From: Mugil cephalus | Taxonomy: Eukaryota; Chordata; Actinopteri; Mugiliformes; Mugilidae | Assembly (NCBI RefSeq): GCF_022458985.1 | Contig: NC_061782.1 | Coordinates: forward strand, 17,377,672-17,441,671 | Reading direction: 5' to 3' | Length of the DNA stretch: 64,000 bases | Part shown: piece after piece, positions 22,915-54,613 of the stretch | Numbering within the stretch: the stretch's first letter is position 1 | Layout: each line of letters begins with the position of its first letter | Notes under the pieces: model-generated | Databases searched by the model: none | What the model was told of the DNA's origin: nothing | Seen by the model: the letters and a program-made list of their open reading frames with translations, nothing else | Position numbers and translations under genes: made by a program

Positions 22915-25900
22915 TCTGCACCATCAAAGCTTGCAACCTGATACTCAAGAACAGTTTTCAATATTTCTTAAACTGAAGTAATTCTCATAAGGTCTCCTGA
23001 TATTTCAGTACAGGTAAGACATCATTTTTTTTTAACTACTGCCATTGTTTGAAGTGTGTCATTTGAGGATACATTCTTATCTGTCTACTGACAAAAGTAG
23101 GTCAGTTTCCACCTGAGAAATCTGCCGAGTAAGATTGTTCTGGTCAGTCTGGTTTCAATCATTTCCTGACTTGTAGTTTGACCATGGGGATGACTTAAGA
23201 CTCAAAGGGGAAAATCTGTGACTTTAAATTGGGTTACCAGGAAATATGGTATATGTTAATGTTCATCAGGGGATCAGACCTAATGACTTCAGTGAGTCTC
23301 ACACCTTTCCTTCAGTGTCGCCAAGTTTTTATATTATAAGATGTTGACAGCTACTGGATGAAGTTTAAAGAAATGTGGTGCGTTCAAGATCCCCAGGAGA
23401 TGAATATATAATATAATAATAATAACTTTCTTACCCAGAGTTTGTATCTGTTGCATTGGTTCAGTTAACCTGGTTTTTGCCACAGTACCTTTTGTTTGAC
23501 CAGACAGATTCCTATCGGACTCAACAGTACTTTTTGTTTGGAGTTGAATAAACATTAACATGCCAATTCTCTAAAATAAGATGTTGAACATAGCCACTAC
23601 GGTGCTTCATCGCATTTCTTGGTTCACTTCCAAGTATTATTTTTTTTTTTTAGCTCTCCTCTTCAGTGTCGACCATAACTATAACGACAAGCATAGTAAA
23701 GCTCGTCACAGATGTGTAAGGCACCCTTGATCTAATACAATGAAATATCTTTCATTCTGGACCAAAGTGTTGGATAAAACGACCACTATAGACCGACTTT
23801 GTCATTCATGCTGCAAGCAAAAAAAAAAAAAAAAAGAAATATAAGAGTCCTTTATCCTCTGATGATAATCTATTGTAACACCACCACATCATGTGATGTG
23901 CCCTTTCAACAGTTCCGTTGAGTCTTGGTGCTGTGCCAGTGTCTAATATCCCAGTCTGCATGGTCTTAACCGGTTTCAACTGGCTGGAGGAGTGGTTTCA
24001 ATAAATCAGTCATTCCAGGTTCATTTACCGCGATAAACCTTTGCTATGTGGGTTCAATAACAGGACAAGGATGACCGCCCACACGGCAGACTTTCATTGG
24101 GCCTTCTCAGGTAACTGTGGCCCATTCACGCATACAGTCCGTTCCAACTCACCAGAAACAAAATACGCACCTCGTCATAAGAGTAACATAAATATATCTT
24201 TAGCCATAGACTTGCTGAGTCTTACGATGCAACTGACGTGTATCATCTGTTTTTCTACTGTGTTGTAGTGTTCCCTCTTGCTGCTGAAGTCAGCAACATG
24301 AACTAATCCAAGCAGGAATCTAGACTGGAGGTAGGGTGGCCATGCTGGTGCTGAAGTGGTCTTTAACCTCTGTAGCTTTATGAATATAGGTGGCAAACCA
24401 AGGAATATTTATCCAGACCGCAGGGTGGCTCTGTGTGCTTGCACCTGCCGAGCCTCTTACGGAAAAGAACAGCAGGATGCAGCTTCTTTGGTGTCGCAAA
24501 AAGTACTGGAGAAAAAGAAAACATATTTAAAATGTCAGAATATCAGGGCAGCTCATGGAAACTGATGGCAATGCACGCGTTTACTTGTAGGTTGTGGATA
24601 AGAAATGTGAGCTCTTTGGCAGATAAAGCTGACAAATACTGTATGTCTTGAGACTATGTTTATTTTTTTCCACATTTAATTCTCTTACATACAAAGAATT
24701 TTGAGATGATGCATGACACACAAAGTAGGAAATCACTGTTCAACATTTGTCACTGTGTTCTCTGTTACTGCAGCTGAAGTCAACAAACTGAGATGTTCAG
24801 TCATAATACTGTAGTATATTGTTTCAAAATTTATAAGTTACACAGTTACAAAAACTAGTGAAAGAAACTTAAAGGTTAGGGGACCTGAAAGAGGTCCTAG
24901 TGGGACACCGACGTGTTTTTTAAGTCCTGTTATTACAAGTTCTCAAATTAAACCAAATTAAATCAAAGTTAAACCCTGTAAAAAAAAAAAGTTTCTTTTC
25001 AGATCACTTATGAAGAGGCCAGTAATGATTAAGCTCAGCAATGTTTACGCCCCATGAAATTAACAGTTGTCTGATGTTGTAAAACCTAGACTATAATGAA
25101 GAGGGCATCAAGCCAAAAGAGTTTGTCTTGGTACAAATCCTGATGTGCCGTGCTAGTGCAGTCAACTCTGACATTTGCTTGCACACACAAACATTTCAGA
25201 CGATAATTAGATAATCATGGGAGGAGTCCCTTTTCCATACTAAAATATTACAACACTGAATTCCACACTCTGGTGTCATTCTTCTTGCAAATTGGGCAGG
25301 GGGGAGGGAAGGGAGTAGAAAACAAACAGACTGCTCTGTGTCGGATTACACAGAACTTTATACTTACTCTCAAGCATCGGTCTTGTATTTCCAGCCCAAC
25401 AGAATGAATGATCCATATAGAGAACTGAGAATGTGTCAATAAATGTATTGAATGACTTATGCAACTGAGTGGAATTCAATGCCAACATTGATTCCAACAT
25501 CAGTCACTCCTGTTAAAAGTGCATCTGTAATCCACCCCTTCATATTCCCACACAGTGCCCTCTACATGCACCATGTCTAGTTAAAACTGGTTTGGGACTG
25601 GTTTACCTCTGGCTGTCTTGTTCTTTCTTTTTCACTTAATTTTTTTTAAGATGGAAAGGGATTATGGAGCCTAAATCTGCTCTTTAAACCTTTCCTGGCA
25701 GCAGACCTTAGTTATGGGAAAAGGCATCAAAGTTCCTGAAGAATGTGAAGTGCCTTCAGTGTGAAAACATGTGTTACAAGTGTTTTTTTTCTCGTTTGAT
25801 CACCCCCACCCCCATCCTCATTCTTTTCTGCTCCCAGCACCCACTCTCCTTCTTTGACTCCTTCTTTCCCAGCACTTTCCTCTACTCCGTCCCCCTGTAT

Positions 25901-26800
25901 GACTCTGCTGACTTCACATTGTTCCTGACCTGGGGTTATAAAATTAGTACAATCACATTGATGACATAATTTTACGATAGTACTACAATGTGACCAACAG
26001 CAGCTTTTCTATCTGCTTGTACGCCACCTCATAAATGCAAGGGAAACAGGAAAGAAGTGCGTCAATGACAAAAAGCAGGTGTAAAATCCTTTAAATATCA
26101 TTGTAGTTTATCCTGAGGGTTTATGCGGATAGAAAAAATATTTATTAAATTAATTACATTAAATTAGACAGTGTTTTCTTGATTTCTCCAATTTTATTTG
26201 CACTGTCTACTCTTTATTAAGTATGTCCTTTTTTTTCTAGTTGCAAGATATGCTGTGTAGTCGCTCTTCTGCTCATTAAAAGTATTCTCATTGATAAGGG
26301 GGCTGATTGGGATTTGATTCAAGAGTTTTGTGCTTGTACTCCATTAATCAGAGCTCACTTGGAAGCCGACTCCAGGCAGTGCGCCCTACTGGTGCAGCGT
26401 GGTGTTGTTATTACCATCCATCAACCGGTTCAGACTGGCCTGACGGCAATATTAACAATGTTGCTGAAGAGAAGGAACTCACTTAACCAGCCTCCCATCG
26501 TCAGCACCCAACTTTCAGCTCGATCAGACAGTGGTTAGATGAGTTGGGATCTATGTGTCTTTATCACAGCCTGTTAAGTACAAATTATTACACTTCTTCA
26601 ACTTTTTGCAGTTTCCTTGAGACATGATTTAAAACAAAACACAACACAAGACCAGTGCCACACGGGCCAGAGAACTCTCAGGTAAACTGTTTTGTGTTTT
26701 CAGTGTGTGTATACAGCATATGCATGTGCACGCTCCACTTTGAGCTTCTAATTAATTTCATGTGCTGATTAGAGAAATGGTCGTAAAACACGCGCAGCAC
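22915..26800. other. Intergenic region ccdc6-slc16a9
   Basis: About 3.9 kb without a supportable gene on either strand. It has poly(A) runs at about 23640 (T) and 23820 (A) and a C-rich patch at about 25800-25890. The open frames (25745-25969, 26314-26538 and others) have no recognisable domain, and no RNA gene was recognised. Confidence 0.6.
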
Positions 26801-27179
26801 ACAAAGCCCAAATTTGATGCGAGCGGAAAGACGCTCTTGTGTTTTTGTCCGCTGTGCGCTGCGCTCCAGGCGCGCAAGAGGAAGCGGCGCTCTTCCTCCT
26901 CCCGTGTCTGCCTCCGGACCAGCAAGAACAGCTTTGAACCGGTTTTGTCGCTCGCTACTAAGCAGTATGAAACGGATGCACAATGAACATTGTTGGTGCA
27001 GAGTGCCTTCATTACACACGGGCACCGTAGACTGCAGCTCAGAAAGACTGTTATCCGCGCTGTTGTCATTTTTATAGCGAGTCAGTATAGAGGGCTTTTA
27101 ATAAGGAGAACATACATGGGAAGTTCCCGCAGAGCGCGCAGCCCTGCAGGCGCCTGCTGCTGTTTTTATAGATGCTGAG
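26800..27179 (+). promoter_or_regulatory. slc16a9: slc16a9 CpG-rich promoter and probable non-coding exon 1
   Basis: A CpG-rich island (GCGCAGCAC, GAGCGGAAAG, CAGGCGCGCAAG and similar) in AT-rich surroundings. It ends at a consensus donor, GCTGAG|GTGAGT, with GT at 27180-27181. The first coding exon begins with an acceptor at 27960-27961 and carries 59 bases of 5' UTR, so a non-coding first exon ending at 27179 fits. The transcription start was not determined. Confidence 0.5.
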
Positions 27180-28020
27180 GTGAGTGTCGCATCTATTTTT
27201 TTCTTTTTCTTTTTTTAATAGAGAAAATAAGAAGCGCGATTTGAATTTTGGTTGTTTAGAAGAAACAATATATAACGACAGCACACTGTGATTGTTGTCG
27301 GTGCATGTAAACATTTGTAATTTGTAGCCTATATGTGGGGTTTCTTCATTTCCTTTATTTCTCCATTTCAGTGACTTGTCACTAAAATCTTACCTATTTA
27401 CTGTCAACATGCAGTATGAATGTTTTGCAAGCAAACGTCTGAACCCCCTCCCCCCTTCCCCTTCTCCTTCTCAAGAAGCATTGTTGTAAGCAAAGTGTAA
27501 TGGGAGGTGTTGAATGCTGCAGTGATGTATAAAGTTGCCTCCGCCTAAGAATTATTAACGAAAGGGGTCTGAAAAACTTCAGATCAGCACATAAGACTCT
27601 TGTGTGTCTATGGCAGCTAAATCACAGAGGAGACGGGTTTCTCCTCCTCCAAGGTGTGGTTACAGAAAAAGGAACAAAAAGGGCTGCTGGCTTTGGTTAA
27701 GTTGCAGTCAGTCTGTGTTTAGGACCTCACACAGGTGATCTGCCTGTTTGCCCAGGCCAGCTGGTGCGGCAGCCTTCCCTACATCAAGGCTTGGAGTAAG
27801 TGTTTTGTAGATTAAAACAGGTTACATGTATTTCCAGGAGTGGTGATGTACACGCTTCACTGACTGACTTTTTAACGTTTTTTTTTTTTTTACTTTTATT
27901 TTTATTTATTTTTTTCCTGTCAGACTTACAGCTGTATTATTTTTTGTTATGTCCTTTCCAGGAACCGCACCTCTGTCAAAGCTGTAACAGATCCCAGAGG
28001 GCAGCAGTAACATCAGCACC

Positions 28021-31000
28021 ATGGCTCCGTCTACTCAAGTGCAGGATGGAGGCTGGGGGTGGGCGATTGTTGTGGCGTCCTTCATGGCCCAGCTCTTGGC
28101 TTATGGGTCGCCCCAGTCGGTCGGCGTCCTGTACCCCGAGTGGCTGCACGCCTTCCAGGAGGGCAAGGGCATGACGGCCTGGGTTGGCTCCCTCGTGGCT
28201 GGAGTGGGACTAATAGCCAGTGAGTAACACACACTGAAATTATTCTAGAAAAACGCTGACATGGGTCCATATTAGGGTTAAAGAGCCAAATACCAGATGA
28301 GGAAGGCTAACCCTGATACTGGAGATGTTGTAAACAGACCAGAAATAGAGAAAGAGGGGTCAGGTTTTCAGCTTTTGTTTCCTTATTGTCTCCAGCATCT
28401 GATATTTCCATGGCAAGCTGTAAACCAATACTGGCACTAGACATCATTCAGCGAGACGTGTGATCAAGGTAGAGATTAGCGTTAAAAGTGGAGCACTAAA
28501 CACTCACCTTTACCCCTAGACGCAGTACCCGCACAAAGTGACAGGATGGTGACTGTCCTGTAAATGAGCAATGAACCTATTGCTAAGGAATATGTTCATC
28601 TACATTAAAGAGTTTGATTGCTGCAATATTTCACCGTGGTGGAGAAAGCAGGCATCACAGTGATGTGCACTTTGTGGCTCTCTGGACAAAGTTGCAGTTA
28701 TTGATTCTCTAAGAGAGCAGAGCAATTGCAAGTCATCCATCCTATGAATGTAGGAGGATAGTTTATCCCTTAATCTAACCACAGGGGAGGGGGGAAATAC
28801 AGAGTGAGAAAAGGAGAGAGAAAAACAGAGATTTATGTTGAAAAAATTTTACGAGAAACAAAACAAACATTCACACGTTCACATGTTATGTCTGGAGGGT
28901 GATTTGAAAGTACGCTTCATGACGGCTGAGCTCAGTCAGATGAGTGATAGAGCTCTACCTTGGCTGACATTTCCGTCTAAGGCAGAGCTCGTCTGACTGT
29001 CTGGCTTCTCCCACGGAACGGGTTAGGTGAAAATCATGACTGGACAGATCTGGTAAGGGGGCTGTGTCTTGGACACGTGTCTCAGCTGTCTGGTGCGGTA
29101 CTGCAGTTCCTGCTGCACAACAGCAACATCCCCGGTTACAGGGGAAGGAAACAGTAAACATGGCACGATGCATGAGTCAAGCTGCCTCAAGATATGGCGG
29201 TATTCAGGTCAATGACAAAAAAATATGTTGTCTTAAGTTTCGAAAACAGCACATAACGGTGTTATTTACACGCAGTACTGTCACATAATGAGAAATAAGT
29301 ACAATTTTACGCCGGAGGCAGCTCACAACCTTAGTTTGCGTCCAATGTATAAAATGTGAACATTTGACGTCTAACGATCCTCTTCAGGAGGGGACAACTT
29401 ATCTGACAGGTTGACAGCTTGACATAATGTGATGTGACAGCGTCATGGTCAGACACTGCAGTCTTTTGTGAGATGAGCTCTGTTATGAAGAATAGAACAA
29501 ATAAAGCAGCACATCGTAATTGCCATTATTTGGTTTTCCAAATATATTCTTTCTGTTTCTCATATTTTCCCCGCCCCCTGTCCTTCTTTTTGTCTACCTC
29601 TTCCCCTGCAGGTCCTGTCTGCAGTGCCTGCGTGGACAACTTTGGAGCTCGCCCCGTGACCATCTTCAGTGGTGTAATGGTGGCAGGCGGCTTGATGCTC
29701 AGTGCCTTTGCTCCAAATGTCCAGTTCCTCATCTTCTCCTATGGGATTGTGGTTGGTAAGTAAACACTTCACATTAACGTCTGCAACCCTCACGTGCACC
29801 TTACACGGTGCTGTGTAAGTTAAGGCTGGAAAATCAAGCAAACTGCCCACGTGTTCACCTGACAGTGAAATACAGACTCGGGTCTAGTCAGCGTAAATAA
29901 CTGTGTCTGACACTAACTAGATCATGTGCGTTAACTAAGCTTCTTATCCCACTGACATATGAGAAACTTTTAACACATTGTATGATCATGTGAAACAAGC
30001 AGGGATGCATGTGTTATGTAATGTTAGGAGGTGACTATATCCTCCCTTATCAGTTAAAGATTACTGTTGCCACTAAAAGTGTGCAGACAAGACATACAGC
30101 TGAGCGGTGCACAATTTCCTTTGCATAGCCTTTTGGGATGTTGACAGAAAAAAATCATTTTAGGGCTTTAGCCTGATCCCCGCATGACCCTTTATTACTT
30201 CTGTGCACTCACCACTGTGCCAGAGTGGGTCCAGCACCACCTGTTACTGCACATTAAATGACATCCCAGCTATGCTTAACCCCAACGTACCCCTGGCCGT
30301 CAGCACTGACTTCTGTGCGCGAGCACCGGGGAGGGGGGGCCATGCATATTTGAAGACAGTCATTTATTTTTAGAGATGTCCTTAGAGAGCTGTCTGTGTC
30401 TGTGTACGGACACGTGTAGCTTGTTTACCACTCATCCTATTTTATGCATTGCTGAGTCTGTTGTATAGACTGTACATATATCTGGACAACATCTCACCAC
30501 TTCCTTGCATTGTCCAAACTGACGCTATTTACAATTCCGCGAGACTTCGTTTAATTATTACTGCGCTCTGCTCTACATCCACCAAACAAAGAAATATTGG
30601 ATTACACACTGTACTTGTTTTAAATTTTTTTTTACAACTCTCACGGGACTGCTTGGAGGTTGACATGGCAACTGGAGGTCTCCATTATGTCACATTCTGT
30701 TTCTATAGCGCCAAATAAGTACTAAAATGAAAATGATTTGACGTGTATTTTAGTGTTTTAGTTTGGCCCAAGTCCCATCCACTAACATGGAGGAAGTGGA
30801 GTGTATGACCTATACTGCAGCCAGTCACTAGGGGGGGCTCTACTTGCTTTGGCTTCACTTTTGAGGCGCAGTTCCTCCGTCATCTTTATACAGTCTATGG
30901 GTTGTTGTGCAAGAGAATATGATACACAGTTGCCTCTGAATGTAGAGATGAATATCTAATGAAAATTCCTCTTCTGTCTGTCTTTATCTTCTGTCCTACA

Positions 31001-32778
31001 TCAGGCCTGGGTTGTGGTCTGGTCTACGCAGCCACGTTGACGATCACCTGTCAGTATTTTGACAAGAGACGCGGCCTGGCCCTCGGCATCGTCACCACAG
31101 GTACTGCTGCCTTCCTCTACCCTGAGATCTCTGGGGGCACACCAGTTCACCATGCTCACTTCTTTCATGTATGAGCTGCTGGGAGCTTTGGGAAGCTGAG
31201 GTAAACATCTGTAGTGTAGCACAGGCAGAGTGGTCTAGTGGGTAGGAACGTTAACTGGTAACCAGTGCCCAGCTGTGGTTTGGCTGAGACTCAAAACTCC
31301 AATGGTTTGGGAGCTTGACTATATATTTTGAAGCTCTGCTAAGGTTTTAGTAGCGTAGTTATAGTAGCAAAGTCCATTGTTAACTCAGACCAACTGAGCC
31401 ATTTTGCCTTAACCATAAAAATCGTAAAAATAAAGCACATATGCTGAATTTCTTTCTTCTCTGCTCACCCAGGCACAAGTGTTGGCGCATTCATCTACGC
31501 CACCGCTCAGAACGAACTGATCGTGTTGTTTGGCCTGGATGGATGCCTGCTCATCATCGGAGCTATAGCACTAAACCTCATGGCCTGCGCCGGCTTCATG
31601 AGGCCCCTTAACATGCCGGGGTACTACCTCAAACAGAAAGCCGCCCTGGAGCGCAACAACGAAGAGCAGCTCTTTGAGAAGCCACCGCTGGATGACCTGA
31701 GGATCACGAGCGGTTCCACCACAACTACTCCAGAGAAAACTCTGATAGTGAAAGAGCTGCTCATCACCATCGATGCCAAGGACTTGAACATTCAGACAGA
31801 GAAGAAGAAAGGCAGCTTCCTGGCTGGGTTAGCCATCATGAAGGTCATCAAGAAAAAGCAGCAGGCTTACTCTAAGTATATGCAGTCCATGCATGAGATC
31901 CTGCAGGACCAAGCCATGGTGGCCTTCTGCATCGCTGTCTTCCTGTTCAGTCTGGGTGCATTCCCTCCTGTGCTCTTCATAGAGGATGTGGCGCAAAGTG
32001 AAGGACTCATCGAAGAGGTTAGCGTCATACCTCTGGTATCAATAGGGGCCATCGCTACTTGTGTCGGTAAACTAGCGCTCGGTGTCCTGGTGGACATCAG
32101 GTGGATCAACGGCATCTATCTATACGCCTTCACCATGTTTGCAGGAGGTGTGGCGCTGCTCCTGATCCCCATCACCAAGACTTATTTAGGACTGCAGGTA
32201 CTATCTGCCGTCCTAGGTTTCTTCTCCGGAAACTGGTCTCTCACCTCCTATATTACCACTAAGATTGTCGGCTTGGACAGACTGACACAAGCCCATGGCA
32301 TCCTCATGTTCTTTGGGGGATTTGGGATCATGCTTGGACCCCCTGTCGTAGGTAAGATGACTTCCAAAGCATTTCAACAATGGTTAGCTATTTTATTTGG
32401 TGCAGAGATAAACCCTGTTAAGGTCATGTTTTCAAAGTATTTCAAATATCATTATGTTACATCAGGCAGGCAGATAGAGCGAGACAAAGGGCATGTTGAC
32501 TTCAATAAGAAGCCAGCTAGTTGCTTTTTAGCTGACGCCCGTATCTGTCTGGAACCCATGCTGACAATGTCTGTTCTTGTCCTCACTTTCCAGGTTGGTT
32601 CTTTGACTGGACACAGTCATATGACCTGGCGTTCTACTTCAGTGGGTGCTGCGTAGTTCTGGGAGCAATCGTTCTCTCCGTACTCACCCTTCCCTGCTGG
32701 AACAGGAAGCACTCGGAGAACGACAGACCAGACGTCCACTATACCAGCAACTGTGAAAAAGTTGCCTCAGTAGCCTGA
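28021..32778 (+). CDS. slc16a9: Monocarboxylate transporter 9 (SLC16 family)
   Basis: Five coding exons: 28021-28219, 29612-29755, 31005-31100, 31473-32351 and 32594-32778 (TGA). All internal joins are phase 1, giving 500 residues against about 509 in human. It is a plasma-membrane major-facilitator protein with about 12 helices. Both SLC16 signatures are present: the helix 1 motif DGGWGW at residues 9-14, and [11 protein letters not shown] at residues 132-142 before helix 5. A long cytoplasmic loop (about residues 190-290, rich in Lys and Glu) separates the two six-helix halves, as in the family. The C-terminus ends EKVASVA, close to human KVASNV. Human SLC16A9 has been linked genetically to carnitine and urate levels; the substrate in fish cannot be read from sequence. 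Start: CAGCACCATGG context and the family N-terminus MAPSTQ-QDGGWGW. The open frame of exon 4 runs on through the 242-base last intron, but family similarity stops at 32351. Confidence 0.96.
28220..29611 (+). other. slc16a9: slc16a9 intron 1 (between coding exons 1 and 2)
   Basis: About 1.4 kb without an exon. The stretch at about 28920-28970 (a GCTGAGCTCAGTCAG...TAGAGCTC pattern) faintly resembles the tRNA-like head of a SINE but lacks a clear B box. The next intron (29756-31004) holds the repeat listed at 30640-30902. Confidence 0.5.
30640..30902 (+). mobile_element. Fragment of a common teleost interspersed repeat
   Basis: Recognised by its characteristic string: CTGCAGCCAGTCACTAGGGGG, then CTTTGGCTTCACTTTTGAGG and TTTATACAGTCTATGGG at 30895-30902. 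I know this combination from many teleost introns as a short non-autonomous repeat; the family name is not certain. It is non-coding and lies in slc16a9 between coding exons 2 and 3. The left boundary is approximate. Confidence 0.5.
31218..31300 (+). mobile_element. Possible tRNA-derived SINE head fragment
   Basis: TGGTCTAGTGG at 31231-31241 fits the RNA polymerase III box A (TRGYNNARNNG) exactly. About 47 bases on, GGTTTGGCTGAGACTC resembles a degraded box B. Spacing and flanks fit a decayed tRNA-type SINE. It is not a functional tRNA: the arms do not pair well. It lies in the slc16a9 intron before the largest exon. Confidence 0.35.
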
Positions 32779-34010
32779 AAATGAGCACCTTTTCTAAGGT
32801 CACACCTACTTCTCGGCAACTGTACCTGATCCACCTCTAGGAGGACTCTTCTGTCTTTTACTATAGAGGGGTTTCCCCCTTATTTCTGCTGCCAGGTTTT
32901 AATATACCAAAATTCTGAAATACAGGCTTTCCTCTGTAATTTGCCTGCGTTTCTCAGGTTCAAACCACTTATACAGATCTTTTTAAAGGTTTGACATTGA
33001 CGCCTGTGTTGCTTTTCTGTTTTTATTATTGCCTCATTTTACGAGGTGAGCTGAACAATATTGTTGAGTGTAATACAGTAACATCATTTGAAATCACAAA
33101 TGATCACCCTCCTTGAATCTTGCCACAAAAGAGAGAATACAGGGACTGGAACGAAGTTGTCTTTGATAATCACAACTTAAGCATCACATTTTATTTTATA
33201 TTATTTTATTATATATATTTACTATGTGTCTTACCAAAGCATTCATGATAGCCAATGCCTGTCAACACATAATGCCTGTTTGAACAATACACACGCCTTG
33301 CTTTCTAGACAATTTTAATTTTCAAATGCATTGGCTCAGTTTTACTTGTTTGTCTTAGAAATGTGTGAATTCCACATACCTCCTGTTTTTGTGTCAGGCT
33401 GCTGATTCAAAATCATGTAGAGAGATCCTACTGTATTTTCAATCTCTACAGCATGTTGATTCTCTTTGTGGCATGATCGTCATGACATCTTCGGTTTCCA
33501 TCATGTTGTGCGTGTTTATGTGTACGTTGTGTGTGTATGTGTCTGCACGCGCATGTTTTGCGTAGGTGCACAGGCTTGTGTGTGGACTGTTTGATAAACT
33601 TTTGTATTAGCACTAGTTGGTAAAGTCCTATGTGCTAGTGACTTTTATATGCACAAAACCGGCCACTGGGCTGTAAAAAATAGGTTTTGTTTAATTTTTC
33701 ATTATTGTGATCATAATAGTAATGAATACATTGCAATAGGCTTTTAGAATCACTTGAATGTTGTTGAATAGACCACTACAAATGTCTTTGATAGTTCCAG
33801 TTTCGGGCGTAAAAGAGTAAACCTGGGACCTTAGTGTTTGCTTTTTATATTTGTACTCTAGAAGCTATTTACAGGATGCAGATGAGGTACAGGTGACACT
33901 GTACATTTTAGCCACTATTTGTTTTTTTATTCCAGTATTATTATATTTATGTCTGAATTAATGTTCTGTTATTTTATTTGAAATGTGCCAATAAAAGATG
34001 TTTGGATTAA
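32779..34010 (+). other. slc16a9: slc16a9 3' UTR
   Basis: About 1.2 kb from the TGA to an AATAAA at 33990-33995, AT-rich, with no competing coding frame. The gene ends only about 0.5 kb before the fam13c first exon. Confidence 0.7.
33990..33995 (+). terminator. slc16a9: Poly(A) signal AATAAA (slc16a9)
   Basis: A canonical hexamer (CCAATAAAAG) with a T/GT-rich stretch downstream. It is the first strong signal after the stop. Confidence 0.7.
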
Positions 34011-34320
34011 TACGTGTTAAATAGTTGGTTATTTTGAAGTTGTATCACTTTAAATGCCTGGTAAAAAAGGTGAATCGGTTGGCAGCCATATTTGTCTACA
34101 GCGACAGAAAAGTGTAAATTCTCCACACAGTAAAATGGAATAAAAACATTTTTGATCTCAGCAATACTCTTTTAAGATTGAAGGTGGAAACGGGAAACCT
34201 ATTAGACCGCTGCTGGGGAGACTCAGGGACAGTTTCCCTACTGTGTATTTACATTAAATGAGCTCTGCCTCAACATCCTGAACCACCCTGCTTCTCCTTC
34301 TCCTGGCAACCCCTCCACTG

Positions 34321-34350
34321 GTCGCCATGGTTACACCCGTGTCACGTGAC
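34321..34350 (+). promoter_or_regulatory. fam13c: fam13c promoter elements: X-box-like site and E-box
   Basis: GTCGCCATGGTTAC at 34321-34334 matches the RFX X-box consensus at 13 of 14 positions. GTCACGTGAC at 34341-34350 is a perfect palindromic CACGTG E-box of the USF/MITF-TFE type. Both lie about 240-270 bases upstream of the proposed fam13c ATG, in the 0.5 kb gap after slc16a9. Binding is inferred from motifs only. Confidence 0.4.
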
Positions 34351-34587
34351 TAGCAACATAAACAATTTTCCAAAGCTTACGGCGACTAGTAAGCTAGCTA
34401 CTCCATTTTAACCACTGTGTGTTTGCTTTTGGTGAGCCCAGCGTTGGGATGTGAGATAAATGAATGGAATTACTAGTCGTACGTCGGACTTTCCGGTGCT
34501 TTCAGAGAGCGGAGCATCATGTCGAGGACCGAAAAATCCGTCAGCAGTTCAGAAATGGAGAGCTATCCCGGTCCGCTGAGTTGAAAA

Positions 34588-53148
<18,561 letters not shown>

Positions 53149-53935
53149 GTTACTCACAGTGGGACTTTGATTCAGCGGAACAGGACTCGATCATCTCTGA
53201 AAAATTAGGACTCGTTTCATGCCATGCGCATTATGTAGATGCACTTTACATGAAGAAAACTGATGGATATTGGTGACAATCTGAACAAAAGTTGTTGTTT
53301 TTTTTTTTTTTAGTCCCAGAAACACATCCCTTATCATTCATGGTACATCCTATTACAAACCTGATGTAGCAAGTGTATGTAGCACAAAATCTCTGTCAAG
53401 AACGAAGCGCTGTAACAACTTGATGAGTCGTTTTTAAATTACTGTCTGTATATTATGGCACTTTGTTGCTCAGTTTATTCTTTGCCAAAATACTATTTTT
53501 GGACAGCTGCGTCCATCGTCGATGTAGAAACTGCATTCTTAAAAGTGCTATCTTGGCAAAAAAAAAAAAAAAAAAGTGTAAGCTTAAACACAATCAGTGA
53601 GACAATCCTGCAGTGTTTGTGCATGTCAGTTTTTTTAGTCCTACATTGTGCTATGATATGCATTAAGAATTCCATAGTTGAGCTAAATTGTGACCATTGG
53701 ATTTTACACGTTCATCTTGGAAAATATGTGAATGTTGGTGAACGTAGGCATCGTAGTGCAACTTATATCTGCTGCTCATACAATTTGTGTTCATGTCGTT
53801 TATGTTTATTCCGTTGTTCCGTTGTTGACAATGATCAGAGCTTTTGACATTGTGCACTTCTGGTTTATATAGTTTTCTATATATATAGATATATATATGA
53901 ATGTATCAATAAAAATAAATATTTTTTCACATTTA
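53149..53935 (+). other. fam13c: fam13c 3' UTR
   Basis: About 0.8 kb after the TGA, ending at overlapping AATAAA signals at 53908-53913 and 53914-53919, preceded by a short TA repeat (53876-53898). Confidence 0.7.
53908..53919 (+). terminator. fam13c: Tandem poly(A) signals AATAAAAATAAA (fam13c)
   Basis: Two overlapping canonical hexamers followed by a T-rich stretch. This is the only strong + strand signal between the stop codon and the convergent phyhipl gene. Confidence 0.7.
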
Positions 53936-54600
53936 TTCTGCTAAACACAGTTTAAGGTTCTACTTTCTTTCTTTCCACTGACGACGTTAAAATAAGTTGC
54001 AGAAAAGGTTGCCATGGTAGAGGTACTGACAGCTTTCATACTCATGCTGCACAGAACTGCATCATGCTTCTTCTTTTTCTTTTTTCTTTTCTTTTTTAAA
54101 GGTTAACAAGTTAACAAGTCGTTCACACTTGGTCATCAAAGACTTGGTGAATTTTAGAGGCTGTTGCATTAGTACTGTTAAAATTCCCCAGCGGTTTCAT
54201 GTCTGGTTTGTAACACCTTTGGTATAAAGAAAGATGACTATCGATGCTGCAGCCCTAGAAAATTGTAGTACCAGTCCATGCCACTAGTAGGAGGTAAAAA
54301 GAAGTCTGAATTTGTCAACTGTGGAACAAAACATTTCTAAAAAAGACAGTCAATGTAATCAGGAACAACAAAATGACTGTCCACGCATACAGTGGACACT
54401 CAGTTAACAGCATATCAATAATAACAAGGTGACGGTCGTTAATAAAATATGGGACAACTAACTCAAAAAACAGGAAATTGAATAGAAGCAGCCCGTGGAT
54501 GTTAGTACAGTTAAAGGGTCAGTACGCCACTGTGACTTGCCGATTAGGTGGATCTGTTGCGTTATCTGTGTTCCAGGTTTACTTTTTTTTTGATATCTTT
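53936..54600. other. Gap between convergent fam13c and phyhipl
   Basis: About 0.65 kb between the two opposed 3' ends. It holds pyrimidine-rich runs (for example 54067-54100) and no gene. If phyhipl uses the signal near 53932 instead of 54608, the two transcripts would meet or overlap here. Confidence 0.5.
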
Positions 54601-54607
54601 AGGTGTG

Positions 54608-54613
54608 TTTTAT
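54608..54613 (-). terminator. phyhipl: Poly(A) signal for phyhipl (- strand)
   Basis: TTTATT on the + strand reads AATAAA on the - strand, about 300 bases after the phyhipl stop. Another at about 53932 (CATTTATTCTG) is the next candidate. Confidence 0.4.

Noticed and set aside
31218..31300. Functional tRNA gene
   Set aside because: Box A is good, but box B and the stems are degraded; a SINE remnant fits better.
32352..32656. Alternative slc16a9 C-terminus through the retained last intron
   Set aside because: The 242-base intron is open in frame, but the sequence loses MCT similarity at once and normal splice sites flank it. Chance openness is likely.
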